Shown: in pieces, positions 23,741 to 36,246 of the stretch
How positions within the stretch are numbered: the stretch's first letter is position 1
How the letters are laid out: each line of letters starts with the position of its first letter
The notes under the pieces: model-generated
The model's database searches: none
Told to the model about the DNA's origin: nothing
The model's input: the letters and a program-made list of their open reading frames with translations, nothing else
Source of the DNA: Catonia carolina
Lineage: Eukaryota; Arthropoda; Insecta; Hemiptera; Achilidae
DNA: 64,000 bases
NCBI GenBank assembly: GCA_035578175.1
Contig: JAQMRL010000001.1
Span: 239,459,038 to 239,523,037, forward strand
Reading direction: 5' to 3'
Program-made: the position numbers and the translations under genes

Positions 23741-25570
23741 TACTATGAATATTCCGTTATAATCTGAAGTTATCAGAACTGGGAATAAAGTTGTACTTCA
23801 GCTATATTTCTAGGTTTAAAGATCCATATTTTTTCGGAACCATGTGTTTAGATCGGTTTTAAGTAGTAGTTAGAGATAAATTTAGTTCCCTTGATAAAAG
23901 AGAGAAAAATATTAAAATTTTCAACAACATATTTAAAACTGAAAGAGGTTTCGCAAAAATTTCAGCACGACTTCCAAAATGTAAAAAAATAAGTTAAAAA
24001 AATATTTTGCCAAAAAAATTGTATTTTCAGCAATATCATTGTTGCTTTTAATGCTTGACAAAACATAGTAGCGTTTAAAAAAAGGAAGGTGTACAAAATT
24101 AGATTTAAGTACTATTTGATACACGCTCCATCATGTATTTAATACCCAGTTTATAAACGGGATACAAAATAACGATTCTAATTTAATAGGATTACATATT
24201 TCGATCCATGGTAAAATCGTAAATCACAAACGTCGAATTCTGATTACAATAAAACTAATACAGTTTACAATAAAACAAAAAAATAATAAAAACCAAACCC
24301 TGATTGAAATAACTAAAATTCGAAATTAAAAAACGATACAATCTTAATTCAATTTAAAATAACTTATAATAATAGTTTAAATTAAATAAAGTTAAAAAGA
24401 ACCTATGAAAGTGAAAGAATACGAAATTCTTTATACTATAAAAAAATAATATAATAAAAATTAAAAACCGAGAAATAGTCACAAGATCTTAACATCCGGT
24501 ATTTTTAAAAAGTTTAGAAATCGTGTCACGTTTTAAATACTAAAAAAATAGTACAGGCATTATCTATTTATTACATAAAATACATAAATATAGAGACACG
24601 TGATAAAAAGATATGTGTATGTGGTGGAGCATGTCTATCACATTATACTTAGTACGAATATACATACTACGTTGTAAAAAAATCTGTATTAAATATTTAT
24701 TATAACCATATAGTGTATAATATTTATACAATAACGTAATGGCATTTTTATTATTTTTTTATACGTATGTAGTAGTATAGGTGAATAACACCTGAGAGAC
24801 TATGCTATGGTCAAGTCCGTACATTGCACGCGGACTTTCGCTGGACCCACATAACTCTATCATTCCTTCCTATCTCACGAAGACAACATTGCATTAGTCT
24901 AGTCACATTCTACCGTTTCTTAGTTAGCTATTAAGTAAACTACTTTCTCTTAAATAAAAAAATACGCTGACAATTCATCAATTTAATGGGGCAATTTTAA
25001 ATTTATTACAATACCGATATTGACTTTCGGTATAATATGCGGTCAACTAACTATTACAAAATAAAGTAAAGTACCTTTGTAAACTACATAAAAATAATGT
25101 TAACTTAAGAAACCGTTTTTATAATTACAAATTTCCATGACCATATTTTTATGATGGTTTTATGGTATAGAAAAATTAAGTTCGTTCTAATTTCTTTACG
25201 ACATACCCATAAAAATTAATGCGACATCAAATCCTTACAAATCAGTAGATTGCTACTACATTTTCAATTTATTTTAATAGAAATAGATTTATCTCAGACT
25301 AAAACATAACTTGTACAATAAAAGAAAATGAAGTAATTAAAAAGAAAGAGTGGGAAAAGATAAGTAGAAATTCTTATTTTTATAAACACAAACAGATAAA
25401 TTTTTGCTGTAGAAACAAAAACTCTTGAAATTTAACTTATCAAGATTCCAATATAACCAAAAGTTTTAGCTATTAAATTATAAAGGACAGAAATCCGGTG
25501 ATTATAACGACCTTATCCAACTAATTTTTCTAGGCAACACAACTCATTAGTAAATACAAAAGTATACTTT
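23741..25570. other. AT-rich non-coding stretch with a hairpin
   Basis: A more complex patch at 24785-24920 contains the inverted pair AAGTCCG / CGGACTT around an 11-base loop (24815-24839). No frame in it is open for long. The remainder is AT-rich. Confidence 0.5.
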
Positions 25571-25882
25571 ACTATTTTAACTCTAATGTGTGTACGTTGC
25601 AATATGTTCAATTTAGAACAATAAGCAACCTTATCACCATTTGAGATGAGGATGACATGTATGACGTGTAAATGAGGTATAGTTTTGACCAGCCTCAGGC
25701 CGATAATTCCTGAGAAAGTATGGTTAATTGTACCCAACCATCAAAGTACATTGGTAACCACTGTTTAGTATTCGCATGTGTATAAAACTACCTTTACTAG
25801 GATTTAAATCACGGAACCATCGTCTCCGTACATCAGCTGTCAAACGGCGACAACTTTACCACTAGATCAACCCGATGGGTTG
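25571..25882 (-). mobile_element. SINE family B, copy 3 (near full length)
   Basis: Reads on the minus strand from the head CGGGTTGATCTAGTGGTAAAG and B box GTGATTTAAATCC through to CGTACACACATTAGAG. All family blocks are present with scattered substitutions. Confidence 0.85.
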
Positions 25883-26699
25883 TAGTAGCATTATACTTAA
25901 TTTTAACAACAATTTTATATATGCAGTTCAAAGAAATTTTATTGAAATTTTCTTTTTAAGTCAATTTGTTTGTATTTTACACAAATGACTTTTTAAAACC
26001 TTTGTGGACTTATGGAATTAAATTTTGAGGAACAACTAGCACTTCAAATATAAGCAGAGTCGAAAGTTAGTAATCAAACTTTTTGCGGCCAGTCTGAAAT
26101 TTCCATCATCCCAATTTCGTAGCTCTAAATCTGCTCAAAAACACCGAATACGAAGGTTTCACAATACTGAAAAGATAGTGTACTACATTTAACTAATACA
26201 CTTTAAAGATAACGAACGTTATTGTCCTATTATTTGTCATCTTACTGCAGGAAAACAAATGAATATTTTATTACAATTACCAACTGTTTAATTTAATGCC
26301 AATAGATTGTAATGTTGTCTTGGCAAAACGTTTGTTTAATGTAATGTCAACTTATCTATTCAATGTTACAAGTAAACAAATAGTAATTTTTGCAGTAAAT
26401 AAAACACTCTACATCATCGTGGAGGAAACAGTGCTTTGAGTGACCCCTTCTTCAACACCTAACAGATACATTCATCCATTCTAGTGATTGTGCTATATAG
26501 TTTTAGATTAGAAATTAAAGACAAAAAACTTTCTGTTTTAATAAGTAATTATTTCATATTTAACTAGCTGACCATATAAAATTGTCTTTTACTTCCCCAT
26601 CAACTTCTACCATAAATTAATGGATTTATTTCTATCTAATAGTTTTATGATATTAAAGAAGACAAAAACATTTAATGTTCAATGACAAGAAAACTCGAA
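25883..26699. other. Non-coding; one weak splice-like patch
   Basis: On the minus strand near 26407-26456 an AG is followed by a frame VLKKGSLKALFPPR and two stops. The polypyrimidine tract is poor and nothing links it to another exon, so it is not called. Confidence 0.5.
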
Positions 26700-26880
26700 A
26701 ATTAAGAATACAACTGTGCTTATCATCCCACCACAATCGAATTTAAAACCTGGGGCTCGAGTTTAATTCCTGATATCAGTTTTATCACTTCTTAATCATT
26801 TACCGGTATTTCATCTGTCACACTTTACAGTCTGCATTAGTATTAATGTGAAAAACATTTGGGCGTAAAATAAACAAAAA
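26700..26880 (+). mobile_element. SINE family C, copy 3 (diverged)
   Basis: GGGGCTCGAGTTTAATTCC serves as a decayed B box, followed by CAGTCTGCATTAGTATTAAT and GGGCGTAAAATAAAC in the same order as copies 1 and 4. The A box is hardly recognisable. Confidence 0.6.
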
Positions 26881-29858
26881 TTATGATGAATAAGATTGGT
26901 CTGTACTAATTTAATAACTTGCAAATGCACGTTCTATTGTATTTTCGTTGAATACAAAATTGACATCCATACTTGGTAGCATCTACTCTTAAACACGTTA
27001 CACCAAGTTAATTTATTTAAATGTAGGCCTAGATGTAAAAAATGAAAGAAAGTTGAAATTAAAATTATCGGGAACCGGTTCATAAATTTCTAATAACATA
27101 ACTAGTAATGACAACCCAATTATACTAACTATTTCATTAACATATAAAGCAAGCGTTTGTTAATTGTACTAAAAAATTAAAATACAAATCTAGTTAATTT
27201 ATTAAATAGATAGTAAATTTTTTATATCCCTACAACTCACAATAACATGATGCATATCAATTATCAATTAAATAAAATACATGTACCAGTTTAAAATTTC
27301 ATAAATAAAATGGTCAATTTGGACTAGATTTCCAACAAGCTACTTGTTTGGTACAGAAATGTCTTAAAAAATACGTACATTTAAAAGCGCGGAACTCAAA
27401 AATTACAAATAAAAATCAAGAAAACTACTAATTAAAGATCAATGCAGACTGTCATAAACAGGTTGACTCCCATAGGTTCTCAAAGAGAACAGTAGAAGGT
27501 TATTATTAAAATTGTGTAAATTTAGAAATAGATAATAAATTATGGTACGAAAAATAATAATGGGGTTGTCGAATCCTTCATAAGAAAAAAGTATTTTAAA
27601 CTACCGTCCTCGACCTTCAAATTTAAAAATAATTAGGATCAATTAAAAAAATATTAACATAATTCGATGCGGGTTTTCATTCAATTAAACATAATTATAA
27701 AATTATAACTGAAATAGTTTTTTCGTTTAAACAATCTAATAGTTCTGAACTTCTTGAATAATAAATCAAAACAGAAAATTAAAACTTAATTGTAAGGTTC
27801 TAAAAATTAAAAATAAAACTGTTGGGAGTTGGAGAAGGCTAGAAGCTATTCCAAAACTTATCACATAACAAAAAATATTATTACATAACTGTAAAAACAT
27901 GCATTAACACTTTTAATAATGTATTAAATTTATTATAAATACAACGTAATTCTATTGTCATTAGCAAAACACGTTTAAATAAAATTGATATGGAATAGTT
28001 TAATCACAAACCACATTACAGGAAATGTTCCAGATAGATATCATGATTTAGCTTGTTGTTGTTTACCATTTTTAAAATATACATTACCAACATAAAACTA
28101 TGCATTATGTAATGAGTTATCTTACGGATATTTATTCACAAAAGACAATTTTTTAGCGTAAATCCAGTATTCTAGCTCAATGACAAAATTCAGGGATTAA
28201 AAACGATTTTACAAACGAAAACTATTTATTATTAGAAAAGAATCAATATTTTTTTGAATTCAGCTGTTTGTGATAGTTAAGTTTATATGAATATCTAAAC
28301 CAACAATTATCATAAACCGTAAAATATGTAGTTTATCATAATTATGTATATTATTATTAGATTAAAACATCACGCAACATCGAGTTGTTCAAAAATTATT
28401 TTCTGAGAAAGCAGTATTTTTTAAATGATATAATGATAACTAAAATAAATGTTTATAACAACTTAGTGTGAAAGAACATACAACCAAACTTTTCAAGAAG
28501 ACAGAAGGAAACACAATTAAATTAGAGAAGAAAATGAACCTATGCCATATGAATTTTATTTTAAGGAACGTAAAGACTTTTTTAAATAAATCGGATGCTA
28601 AATTGTCATCTGCAACACTAAAACGAATGTAGACTCAACGGAATTACATATAACTGACACATCATCGGATTTTAACATCTGAAAAAATAAGTTGTATGTG
28701 GAAGATAAAGTCCGCCCACAAAATGATTTTAGTAAAAACGGAAATAGTGTAAGAACTCCTACACAGTTCAACTACTTCCTGTAAAAGAGAACTATACAAT
28801 CGTAACAGTAAAATATTAAATTGTATGAAAAAAAAGTAACAAATATTTAAAAGCCGACTCAGTTTTAACATTAAATAATGATAACGAACCTCCCAACACA
28901 TCAATTAACACAACATCTGAATTTATCCACCGTTTTATTATAGTTAAAGCACTGTACGTTTAACAATCTACAAAACCGATTGGCTTTTAAGAGACGAGAA
29001 AAGTGAACAACATGGTGAACGTTGCCAAAAATGTTTTGTTCATAATAGAACAAAAGATAAACAACAAAACTTGAATCATCTACGTCTTTGTCACAGGAAA
29101 AATTTAACAAAACGAAATAAGTACAACAACAAAATTAATTCAAATAATTGATTTATATTGAATATGTTCGTAAATTAATATGAAAAGACTACTTGAGTCA
29201 CTTCACTGATTAAATTAAATTTTAGTAATACAAAAAATAAATAACCTGCAAAACACGCATTAAACTTCCTATAAAAACTAAATAATCAAGACTATTAGCT
29301 CAGTACTACATTTACTTGATAAACCTTCACAATGGCTACAGATAGCTCAGAACTAAGATTCACATTAAAAATTTAAAACGAACTAAATACAATATACATA
29401 AACAATATTACAAATAAACAACTATAGAAGTTTTGTTGATGGGTGATCTGCTTTCTCATGTCACTCATGATATTATTGTTTGTATCGTATCACAAATCTG
29501 TTCATACGTAAAGACAAAACATAAATGACAAATGTAAAACCAGCATCCAAGTTCAGCCTAAAAACCCGTGAGAAATACTATGGACATAGTGTAAGGAGTA
29601 GGAAGAATCAGAACATACCAATATGTAGGCTAAATAAGAATCATATAATCCAGTTGTGGCTATAAGATCTTTAATAAGCTACACAGGAAGTAAGCGACCT
29701 CAACCTAAAATGCTTTAAAGCCCAATTAGGTAGCTCATAAAGTGGAGCTTTTGTTCAATGAAAAAGTTATTCGAGGATCTGTTGCCAAACAAATGTGAAC
29801 AGCTGTCATTTTGTCTGAATATGGATAGTTAAAATTTGCATTTAGTTTTTATATTAAA
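26881..29858. other. Long AT-rich stretch without genes
   Basis: The largest featureless interval in this half. Short minus frames at 28662-28904 and 28901-29110 are of chance length. The segment near 29446 recurs at 20262. Confidence 0.6.
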
Positions 29859-30201
29859 CCTACCGGGTTGGTCTAGTGGTAAAGTCGTAGTCATGAATCA
29901 GCTTTTTAACAGCTGATTTTCGGAGACAAGGGTACTGTGGTTCAAATCCTCGTAAAGATAGTTATTTTATACAGATTAGAACACTAGACAGTCTTTACAG
30001 TGTACTTTGATGGTTGGGGTTCAATTAACTATACTAACTAGAAATAACTATACTAGAAATTAACTATACTAGAGACCATTGCTGAGAATCAATGGTTGGC
30101 CTGAGTCTGTGCAATACTACTACATGTCATCTTCATCTGATTGGGTCATGGGGTTCCTTAATGTCCTTAAAGTTAGCGTACACATATTAGAGATAAAAAA
30201 A
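29859..30201 (+). mobile_element. SINE family B, copy 4 (full length)
   Basis: Head CCGGGTTGGTCTAGTGGTAA and B box GTGGTTCAAATCC are the best preserved in the family. A short local duplication of TTAACTATACTAGA lies near 30037-30072 inside the body. The 3' end is TTAGAGATAAAAAAA; flanking AGTTT-ATAT on both sides could be a weak target duplication. Confidence 0.85.
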
Positions 30202-30530
30202 GTTTATATGATGTATTCAGACAAAATTTATCCTCTAGTCAACAATTTTGCCATCTGGTGATTAGTCATTTGTGATTGAAAGTAATAAACAAATACAAAT
30301 TCATAATAAAGTTAAAAAATCCAACTAACTTTACATTTTACATTATTTGATGGTTGTCCTATTAGCCTTTTCAAATTCATAAAACGCATTTGACAAAAAG
30401 ATGTTTAAAAAACATCAGAATATCAGTTTAGATCGAAACTTATGCAAAGATGAGAAATTAATTTTTTTTAGAACATTTTAAGTCACATCGACAGCTTGTT
30501 CATTAGCGACTACTGATAGTTTTGGTAGTG
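30202..30530. other. Short AT-rich spacer
   Basis: Lies between two SINEs; nothing recognised. Confidence 0.6.
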
Positions 30531-30632
30531 TAACAGTGGGTTTTTAAAATTTTCAGACTCTAGCCGGGAATCGAACGCGAGAAATTTTGTTTTGTAAGCT
30601 AGCGTGCTGATCACTACGCCACAGAGACAGTC
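30531..30632 (-). mobile_element. SINE family D, copy 1 (tRNA-derived head)
   Basis: Minus strand: TGTGGCGTAGTGATCAGCAC (A box) and GTTCGATTCCCGGCTAGAGT (B box), then a stretch complementary to AACAGTGGGTTTTT. The same order is found at 60256-60361. The stems of the would-be tRNA do not close, so it is not a functional tRNA. Confidence 0.65.
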
Positions 30633-33264
30633 TAAATTTAATCTTAATCTGTTTATCGGAAAATTATATATATTTTTTAATTACTGATCATAGAAATTTA
30701 ATTTTTAAAGTTCTTTAAAATTCCTCGGAGGGTAGACAGGAAAACTTTAACCCACTTCAAAAAAGGTTTTTAACAATTTTAATCTAATATGCTATCTTTA
30801 GATATCCATTAGAAGAATGAACAAAAAGATGGAAATCAATATGAAAAACGGTTTGGTAGTAATATTTATGAAACGTGAATATTATTAAAATTGAAGTAAT
30901 AAATTCTTTCACGAAGGGAATACTTATTTTTTTTCTTAAAACATATACATTGAAAATATGAAACGTTGAAAAAGTTTGCATTGTTTTTAGTCAAGTTAAA
31001 AATAAAACCACTAATAATTTATTTAAACAAACTATGAAAGGGAGTTACTACAAGTTGGCCTCGTCTAAAATCAGTGTAACTAAAAATACATTACAAAAAC
31101 AGGATATCAAATTTTGCAAATTTTACATTACATAATAAAACTAGGAATGAATTTATTCTGAGAAATCAAAATGATAGAAAATTTATTTATTAATGCTTAC
31201 GAATCGTCAAGGCCGTGGTAGGAAAAAAGGGGGTATCCAAAGTTTGATTCCGGGTTGCAATAAATTTACTTCTGTAAGGTAACTTAAGTTTATTTGTAAG
31301 ATTTTGTTCGTTCAAGACACCTGATAATATTGTATATGTTTAAGTATTCCAAAACTGAATATTGAAAGATATTTGTATATAAAATAATTTAAAATTGTAG
31401 GTATTTGTTTATATTTTCTATAAATGAAAGTTTTATAATAAGGAATTGTTTATTAAGTTAATTATATTTTACTAAGTATTAAAAAATATGAGGGAGTATT
31501 TATAACCTGATACATTCTTAAATGAAGCCCTGTATTTACGAAGTTACGTAAAATACAAGTAAATAGAACCCTTTCTGTACTTACTCTTTCTTAAAAGGAG
31601 AAAATTAATACAAACTTATACTAAAGTTATTTATAAAATAAACTAATACAGAAATATCTGTATATTAATAACACTTCACTTGCAACAAAACTAATTAACA
31701 AATTTTTAAAAGTGCGAAAACAAAATAAAGAGCAATGGAATGAACTCAAAAATAAATTTAAAAATTACACTTTTTCACTTCACAATCGTAATTTTAAGTA
31801 CGAATAAATAAATATAATATTAAAATAAAAATAATGTACACCCCCAAAAAAAATAAAACACGCTTGTTCAGTAAACTACATCGTTACACGAACAAAACTA
31901 CACTGCTGTACAGTGCAACAGACCATGCAACGTGCTTTGCAGGTGTGCCACTATTCCGCATATAAAATACCGTGTCTTTAGTAATGTTTGTAGCACACAG
32001 AAAATAAAGTTGCTAACAACTAATAGTGATTTAATAGTTATTTTCATTCAATTTAATTTGTTAGTACTGTATTTGAAATAGTTTTTTTAAATACCATGTA
32101 TTCACTTCATACAATAACACCAGTGATTGCAATTAATAAATGTCAAAAGAATTTATATTAGTTAAAAATTATAATAAAATTAATATATAAATAATTTAAA
32201 TCAGAATTAATTCAGGTGTACTTAAATTAGTAACAAAATGAAATGATTTCAAAAAGTAGGCTCCTGGATTATTAAATTAACATTTAAAAGTACTTTTCGT
32301 TTGCCATGCTTTTCTTTTCTTACTCTAAATGTTTCACTAGTTGCATATAAAAATGTATTTTATCTTGGTCAACAAAACACTTTCATTTATTTGAATTACA
32401 AACGGAAACACAGAATCGAAAAAATAAATTTTTAGTTGTTATCGTTGCCTGAAAATTTAGGATTTTCTGAATCGAATGACATAAAATACTTATTATTTTC
32501 TACATCAGATCATAAGAATTTCAAAGATAATTTTTTTAAAGATGACAAACATTTATTTTTTAAATCAGGATTGGCAAAAGAAATACACAAAGCGTATTAT
32601 AACAATTATTTTATCAGTAAAAGTTTTCTCCGTTTTGTTTCAGATATTACGAAGTTGTTGCTTGATATAATAACAATTTTTAACATACTAAAATTATAAA
32701 GTTGTAGATGAAAATACAGTTAAAGCCAAAAAAGTACATAGTAATAACATTATTATTTAAAATTCTATTAATTAAAGTCCCACTCATCGACACATGAAGG
32801 TAGTAAATTAAGTTATTATTAACACAATGAAATTTTTAAAAAGGCGGGTTTAACAATAGCGAATATAATTAGACCTACGTACTTACAGTTTCCCGCTGCA
32901 GAATAATAAAAAAAATTAATTAATTATCACAAAATTCAAACAAAAAGAATTTAATCATCACGTAACATAAAGGTTACATGACAAACAACTTCCATGACGA
33001 ATTCAAAATAATTAAACACAACGACATGATACAGAATACAGTTATGGTCAATTATGCAGGCTTCCTTATTTCGTGAAAAACTCTTGAAGACTGAAACAAC
33101 CATTAAATAATCTATCTTAGGTCAACAAGTAAGAAAATACTAAATAATGAAGAAAAATTTAAAACTGTTTATCGAAGAAAAAGAAGAAATTGAAAGAATA
33201 GTCATGTGTTACATGCACATACATACATTCCTATTCTACACATCACGATGGACAAATTAATACA
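30633..33264. other. Long AT-rich stretch
   Basis: Holds a weak B-box-like motif (AAGTTTGATTCCGGG) near 31234 and a possible 9-nt minus-strand microexon at 32887-32895, discussed under findings. An 87-codon plus frame at 32436-32699 has no domain. Confidence 0.5.
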
Positions 33265-34231
33265 CCGGGTGTCTCATGAAAAGGTTGCTATTTTTGAATT
33301 AATATGCCGGACGTATCGCACACTCTACAGACTGAAAACTTTACAGTTATAATGAATAGATATGAAAAAGATTTACCCTCGAGTTTCATTTGCGTATGAT
33401 TAATCAAAATAAAATAGCGGAATGTAATTTTATTTGCATAAGCATTTCAAATTAGTGATTTGTTACAACGTTACTTAAGTAATAAAATGAAAAAAATGAA
33501 AGAAATATAAAAGTGATAAATTATTAACGAACACAATTTGTTTCATTTACCTTTTTCGAACTGATGTCCATCAATAGCTACGCACTGATAGCAACGAAAC
33601 AAAAATGAGTCATAAGCGTTTTTGGAAAATTGCGGAGGTATCAACAGCAGTTCCACTTCAATCATTCTCATTAATTAATCGTTTGTTGCAATGATGTGAG
33701 AATAAACTTTTTCCTTCAAAAAGCCCCATAGGAAAAAGTCGCAGACAAGTCTGGCGATCTTGGAGGCCAGTCCATGAGGCCGCTGCCACGACCTATCCAA
33801 CAGTTAGAAAGATTTTGGTTTAAAACCGCTTTGGCCATATTAGCATAATGTGGAGGAGCTCCATGATTCTGGAAAAAACGTCCTGTATCTCCGCCTGAGA
33901 TGAGGAACTATGTGATTAGTTAAAATTGATGCATATTTGTCTCCAGTCATTGTCTGATGGGATATGTTATACGATAAAACACCATCCTTGGTGACAGCAA
34001 CTCACACTGTTATACCCTTTGATTTTAAGTGGTTTTATCCACAAGATTACTGTTAATTTTTGAAATTATTTTCTTATTCCGCCATTTTGTTTTGATTAAT
34101 CATAAGCAAATGAAACTCAAGGGTACTTTTCTACATATATTTTTATTATATCTGTAAAGTTTCCAGTCTGTAGAGTGTGCGATACGTCCGGCATATTAAT
34201 TCAAATATTAACCTCTTCGTAGGACACCCGG
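33265..34231 (-). mobile_element. Tc1/IS630-like element with about 165-bp inverted ends
   Basis: The first and last about 165 bp are inverted copies, starting CCGGGTGTC and including ATGCCGGACGTATCGCACAC and GATTAATCA, with moderate divergence. The right end is followed by TA; the corresponding left dinucleotide is CA, probably a mutated TA. The 967-bp element holds the C-terminal half of a DDE transposase on the minus strand. Elements of this group are usually longer, so this is an internally deleted, non-autonomous copy. Confidence 0.85.
33545..34030 (-). pseudogene. DDE transposase remnant (Tc1/IS630 type)
   Basis: Minus-strand frames read VAVTKDGVLSYNISHQTMTG, then FFQNHGAPPHYANMAKAVLN, then WIGRGSGLMDWPPRSPDLS, and after a frameshift CDFFLWGFLKEKVYS. 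GAPPHYA and WPPRSPDL-P-DFFLWG are hallmarks of this transposase fold. The second catalytic aspartate, normally before GAPPH, is histidine, and a frameshift separates SPDL from DFFLWG. The first catalytic aspartate region is missing. Confidence 0.8.
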
Positions 34232-34420
34232 TACATTTTCTTTCAAAAGAAACCCTGATTTCTCCTTTGGAGTCCAGTCGCTCACATTTTCTGTTTTCTA
34301 TAACAGTTTGATGTACAATAATTGTTTTCAATTTTATGTTTTATGTTTAAAGTTACATCAATATCTTAGTTATTAGCATTCCTGTGAGTTATAAGGAATG
34401 GTGATTCTTGACTTGTAATA

Positions 34421-34500
34421 ACTTCTAGGCCGTAGCAGGGAATCGAACATGAGACTTCTCGCTATGTACGCAAAGTCGCTAATCACTCAGCCACGAAGAT
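34421..34500 (-). mobile_element. SINE family D-like tRNA head, copy 3
   Basis: Minus strand: CGTGGCTGAGTGATTAGCGA (A box) and GTTCGATTCCCTGCTACGGC (B box). It shares the head with family D, but the body beyond it is not clearly aligned. Confidence 0.5.
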
Positions 34501-34975
34501 AATAAATGTTATTATATTTCTCAATAATTTACTGCATTGTAATATTAAAGAAAAAGTTAAAATTAAAGGTACATAAACTACCAGCTGACACAATAATATT
34601 TGAAAGTAAGGTTTATTTTAGGTTTTTACATAATTACTATAACATATTTATACTTAATCATTTTACATATAATATGAATTATATAATTTCCAGTATAGAA
34701 GAATACCAAAAATTGTTTACAAATAAAATAACTGATTTAATACTAGAAGAGCATACAATTGTCAAAAACTTTCTGCCACATTTATTTTACTTTTCAATTG
34801 AATTTCAAAACCAAGAGGTCATATTAGTAAAAATTGAAGGATTAATAATTTATTTTAATAAACATAATTTTAAGACATACACTATTATAGACTTATAAAA
34901 GATTAGCAAGTTGACATCGCCGCTATTTTGTAATTTGAGAATATTTCAAATATTAATGTTTTAACAGTTAGAGAA
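34501..34975. other. AT-rich spacer with a 130-codon open frame
   Basis: The plus frame 34506-34898 is among the longest here. Its product is rich in I, L, F, N and K, as expected from AT-rich chance translation, and no domain or splice context is seen. Confidence 0.5.
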
Positions 34976-35286
34976 ACCAATCGGGTTGATCTATAGGTAA
35001 AGCCGTTGCTGTAAGTCAGCTGATTTTCGGAGGTTTCGTGGTTGAAATCCTAGTAAAGGTACTTTTACTAGAATACGGATTTAAATACTAAACATGCGTT
35101 ACCGGTGTACTTTAATGGTTGTGATTCAATTAACCAAACTCTCTCAGGAATGGTCGGCATGAGTCTACAACATTCCACCTCATTTACAAGTCACACATGT
35201 CATCCTCAATCTCATTGGGTCATGGGGTTGCTTATTGTTCCTAAATTGAACAGATTCCAACGTACAAACATTAAGATTAAAAAAAC
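34976..35286 (+). mobile_element. SINE family B, copy 5
   Basis: Head ATCGGGTTGATCTATAGGTA with a small deletion after GTCAGCTGATTTTCGGAG, then the full body to AACGTACAAACATTAAGA and an A-rich tail. It faces copy 6 at a distance of about 170 bp. Confidence 0.85.
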
Positions 35287-35452
35287 GTTAACAGTATGAT
35301 GGAGTAAGTACATTATTATTAAACACAAATTAAGACAAAAATATTATATCCTGAAACGAAGCGGACAAATTTATATCACAAAAAACCACTTCAGTACTTC
35401 ACAAAAATCTGTAGTACCCACCTAATGATAATAAACAACATTTTCTTTAATT

Positions 35453-35776
35453 TTAATGTGTGTTCGTACGTTGCAATCAGTTCAATTTAGAGGAATAAGC
35501 AGTCCTATGGTCCAATGAGATAAGGATGACATGTATGACGAGTAAATTAACTTTAACTTTTTCTGTCTTGTACAGACTCAGTCCAACCATTCCTGACAGA
35601 GTATGGTTAAAGGAACTCCGCCATCAAAGAACACCGGTAACCATTGTCTAGTATTCGGATCCGTATACAAGTAACTATCTTTACTAGGATTTGAACCACG
35701 TAATCTTCGTCTCCATACATCAGCAGTCAAACAACTGGCTCACGGCGGTGACTTAACCATTAGACCAACCCGGTGA
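35453..35776 (-). mobile_element. SINE family B, copy 6
   Basis: Minus-strand copy with head CCGGGTTGGTCTAATGGTTA, B box GTGGTTCAAATCC and 3' end CGTACGAACACACATTAAAA. Together with copy 5 it forms a long inverted pair. Confidence 0.85.
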
Positions 35777-35844
35777 ACTATAAACAATGACATAGCCTAC
35801 AATAAACGTTAACAAAGAAATTATGAATTAGTAGGCCTACTAAA

Positions 35845-36050
35845 ATGATCACCAAATTAATTTTCCAATAATTCTGCTTAAACCTTCTTGAAGACACTCA
35901 CAGAGTGCACTGACAACACTACCTGGAAGCCTGTACCAAAGATTGACCACACGCAGCGAGAAGTAATAATGGTTTGCAAGAGACCTAAAGCGATCTGTTA
36001 GTAGGGCAGCTATGAGGACCCGAGTCCTCTTGTAGAGATCCCTAATGAAA
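35845..36050 (-). mobile_element. LINE C-terminal tail (CR1/L2-like end)
   Basis: The minus frame reads IRDLYKRTRVLIAALLTDRF then NHYYFSLRVVNLWYRLPGSV and VSALCECLQEGLSRI. The FF--RVVN-WN-LP--VVSA-S---FK--LD motif closes the ORF2 of several non-LTR clades. No RT motifs are attached. Confidence 0.7.
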
Positions 36051-36246
36051 TAGTGATATCAGAAAAATAATAATTTGTTTCCTATATTTTTTAATCTTTT
36101 ATTTAAAAACAAAAATTGGTGGAAACTGGAAAACAAAAAAGAAATCAGAATTTATCATGGAATATTGTTTTCCATTGTGATGATATATTGAATTTGAATG
36201 AGCATAGCAAGCTCACCGTTTAAGAGACACTTTGTGTACATAGTTG

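Noticed and set aside
26407..26456. Terminal exon encoding VLKKGSLKALFPPR on the minus strand
   Set aside because: Poor polypyrimidine tract, only 14 codons, no partner exon.
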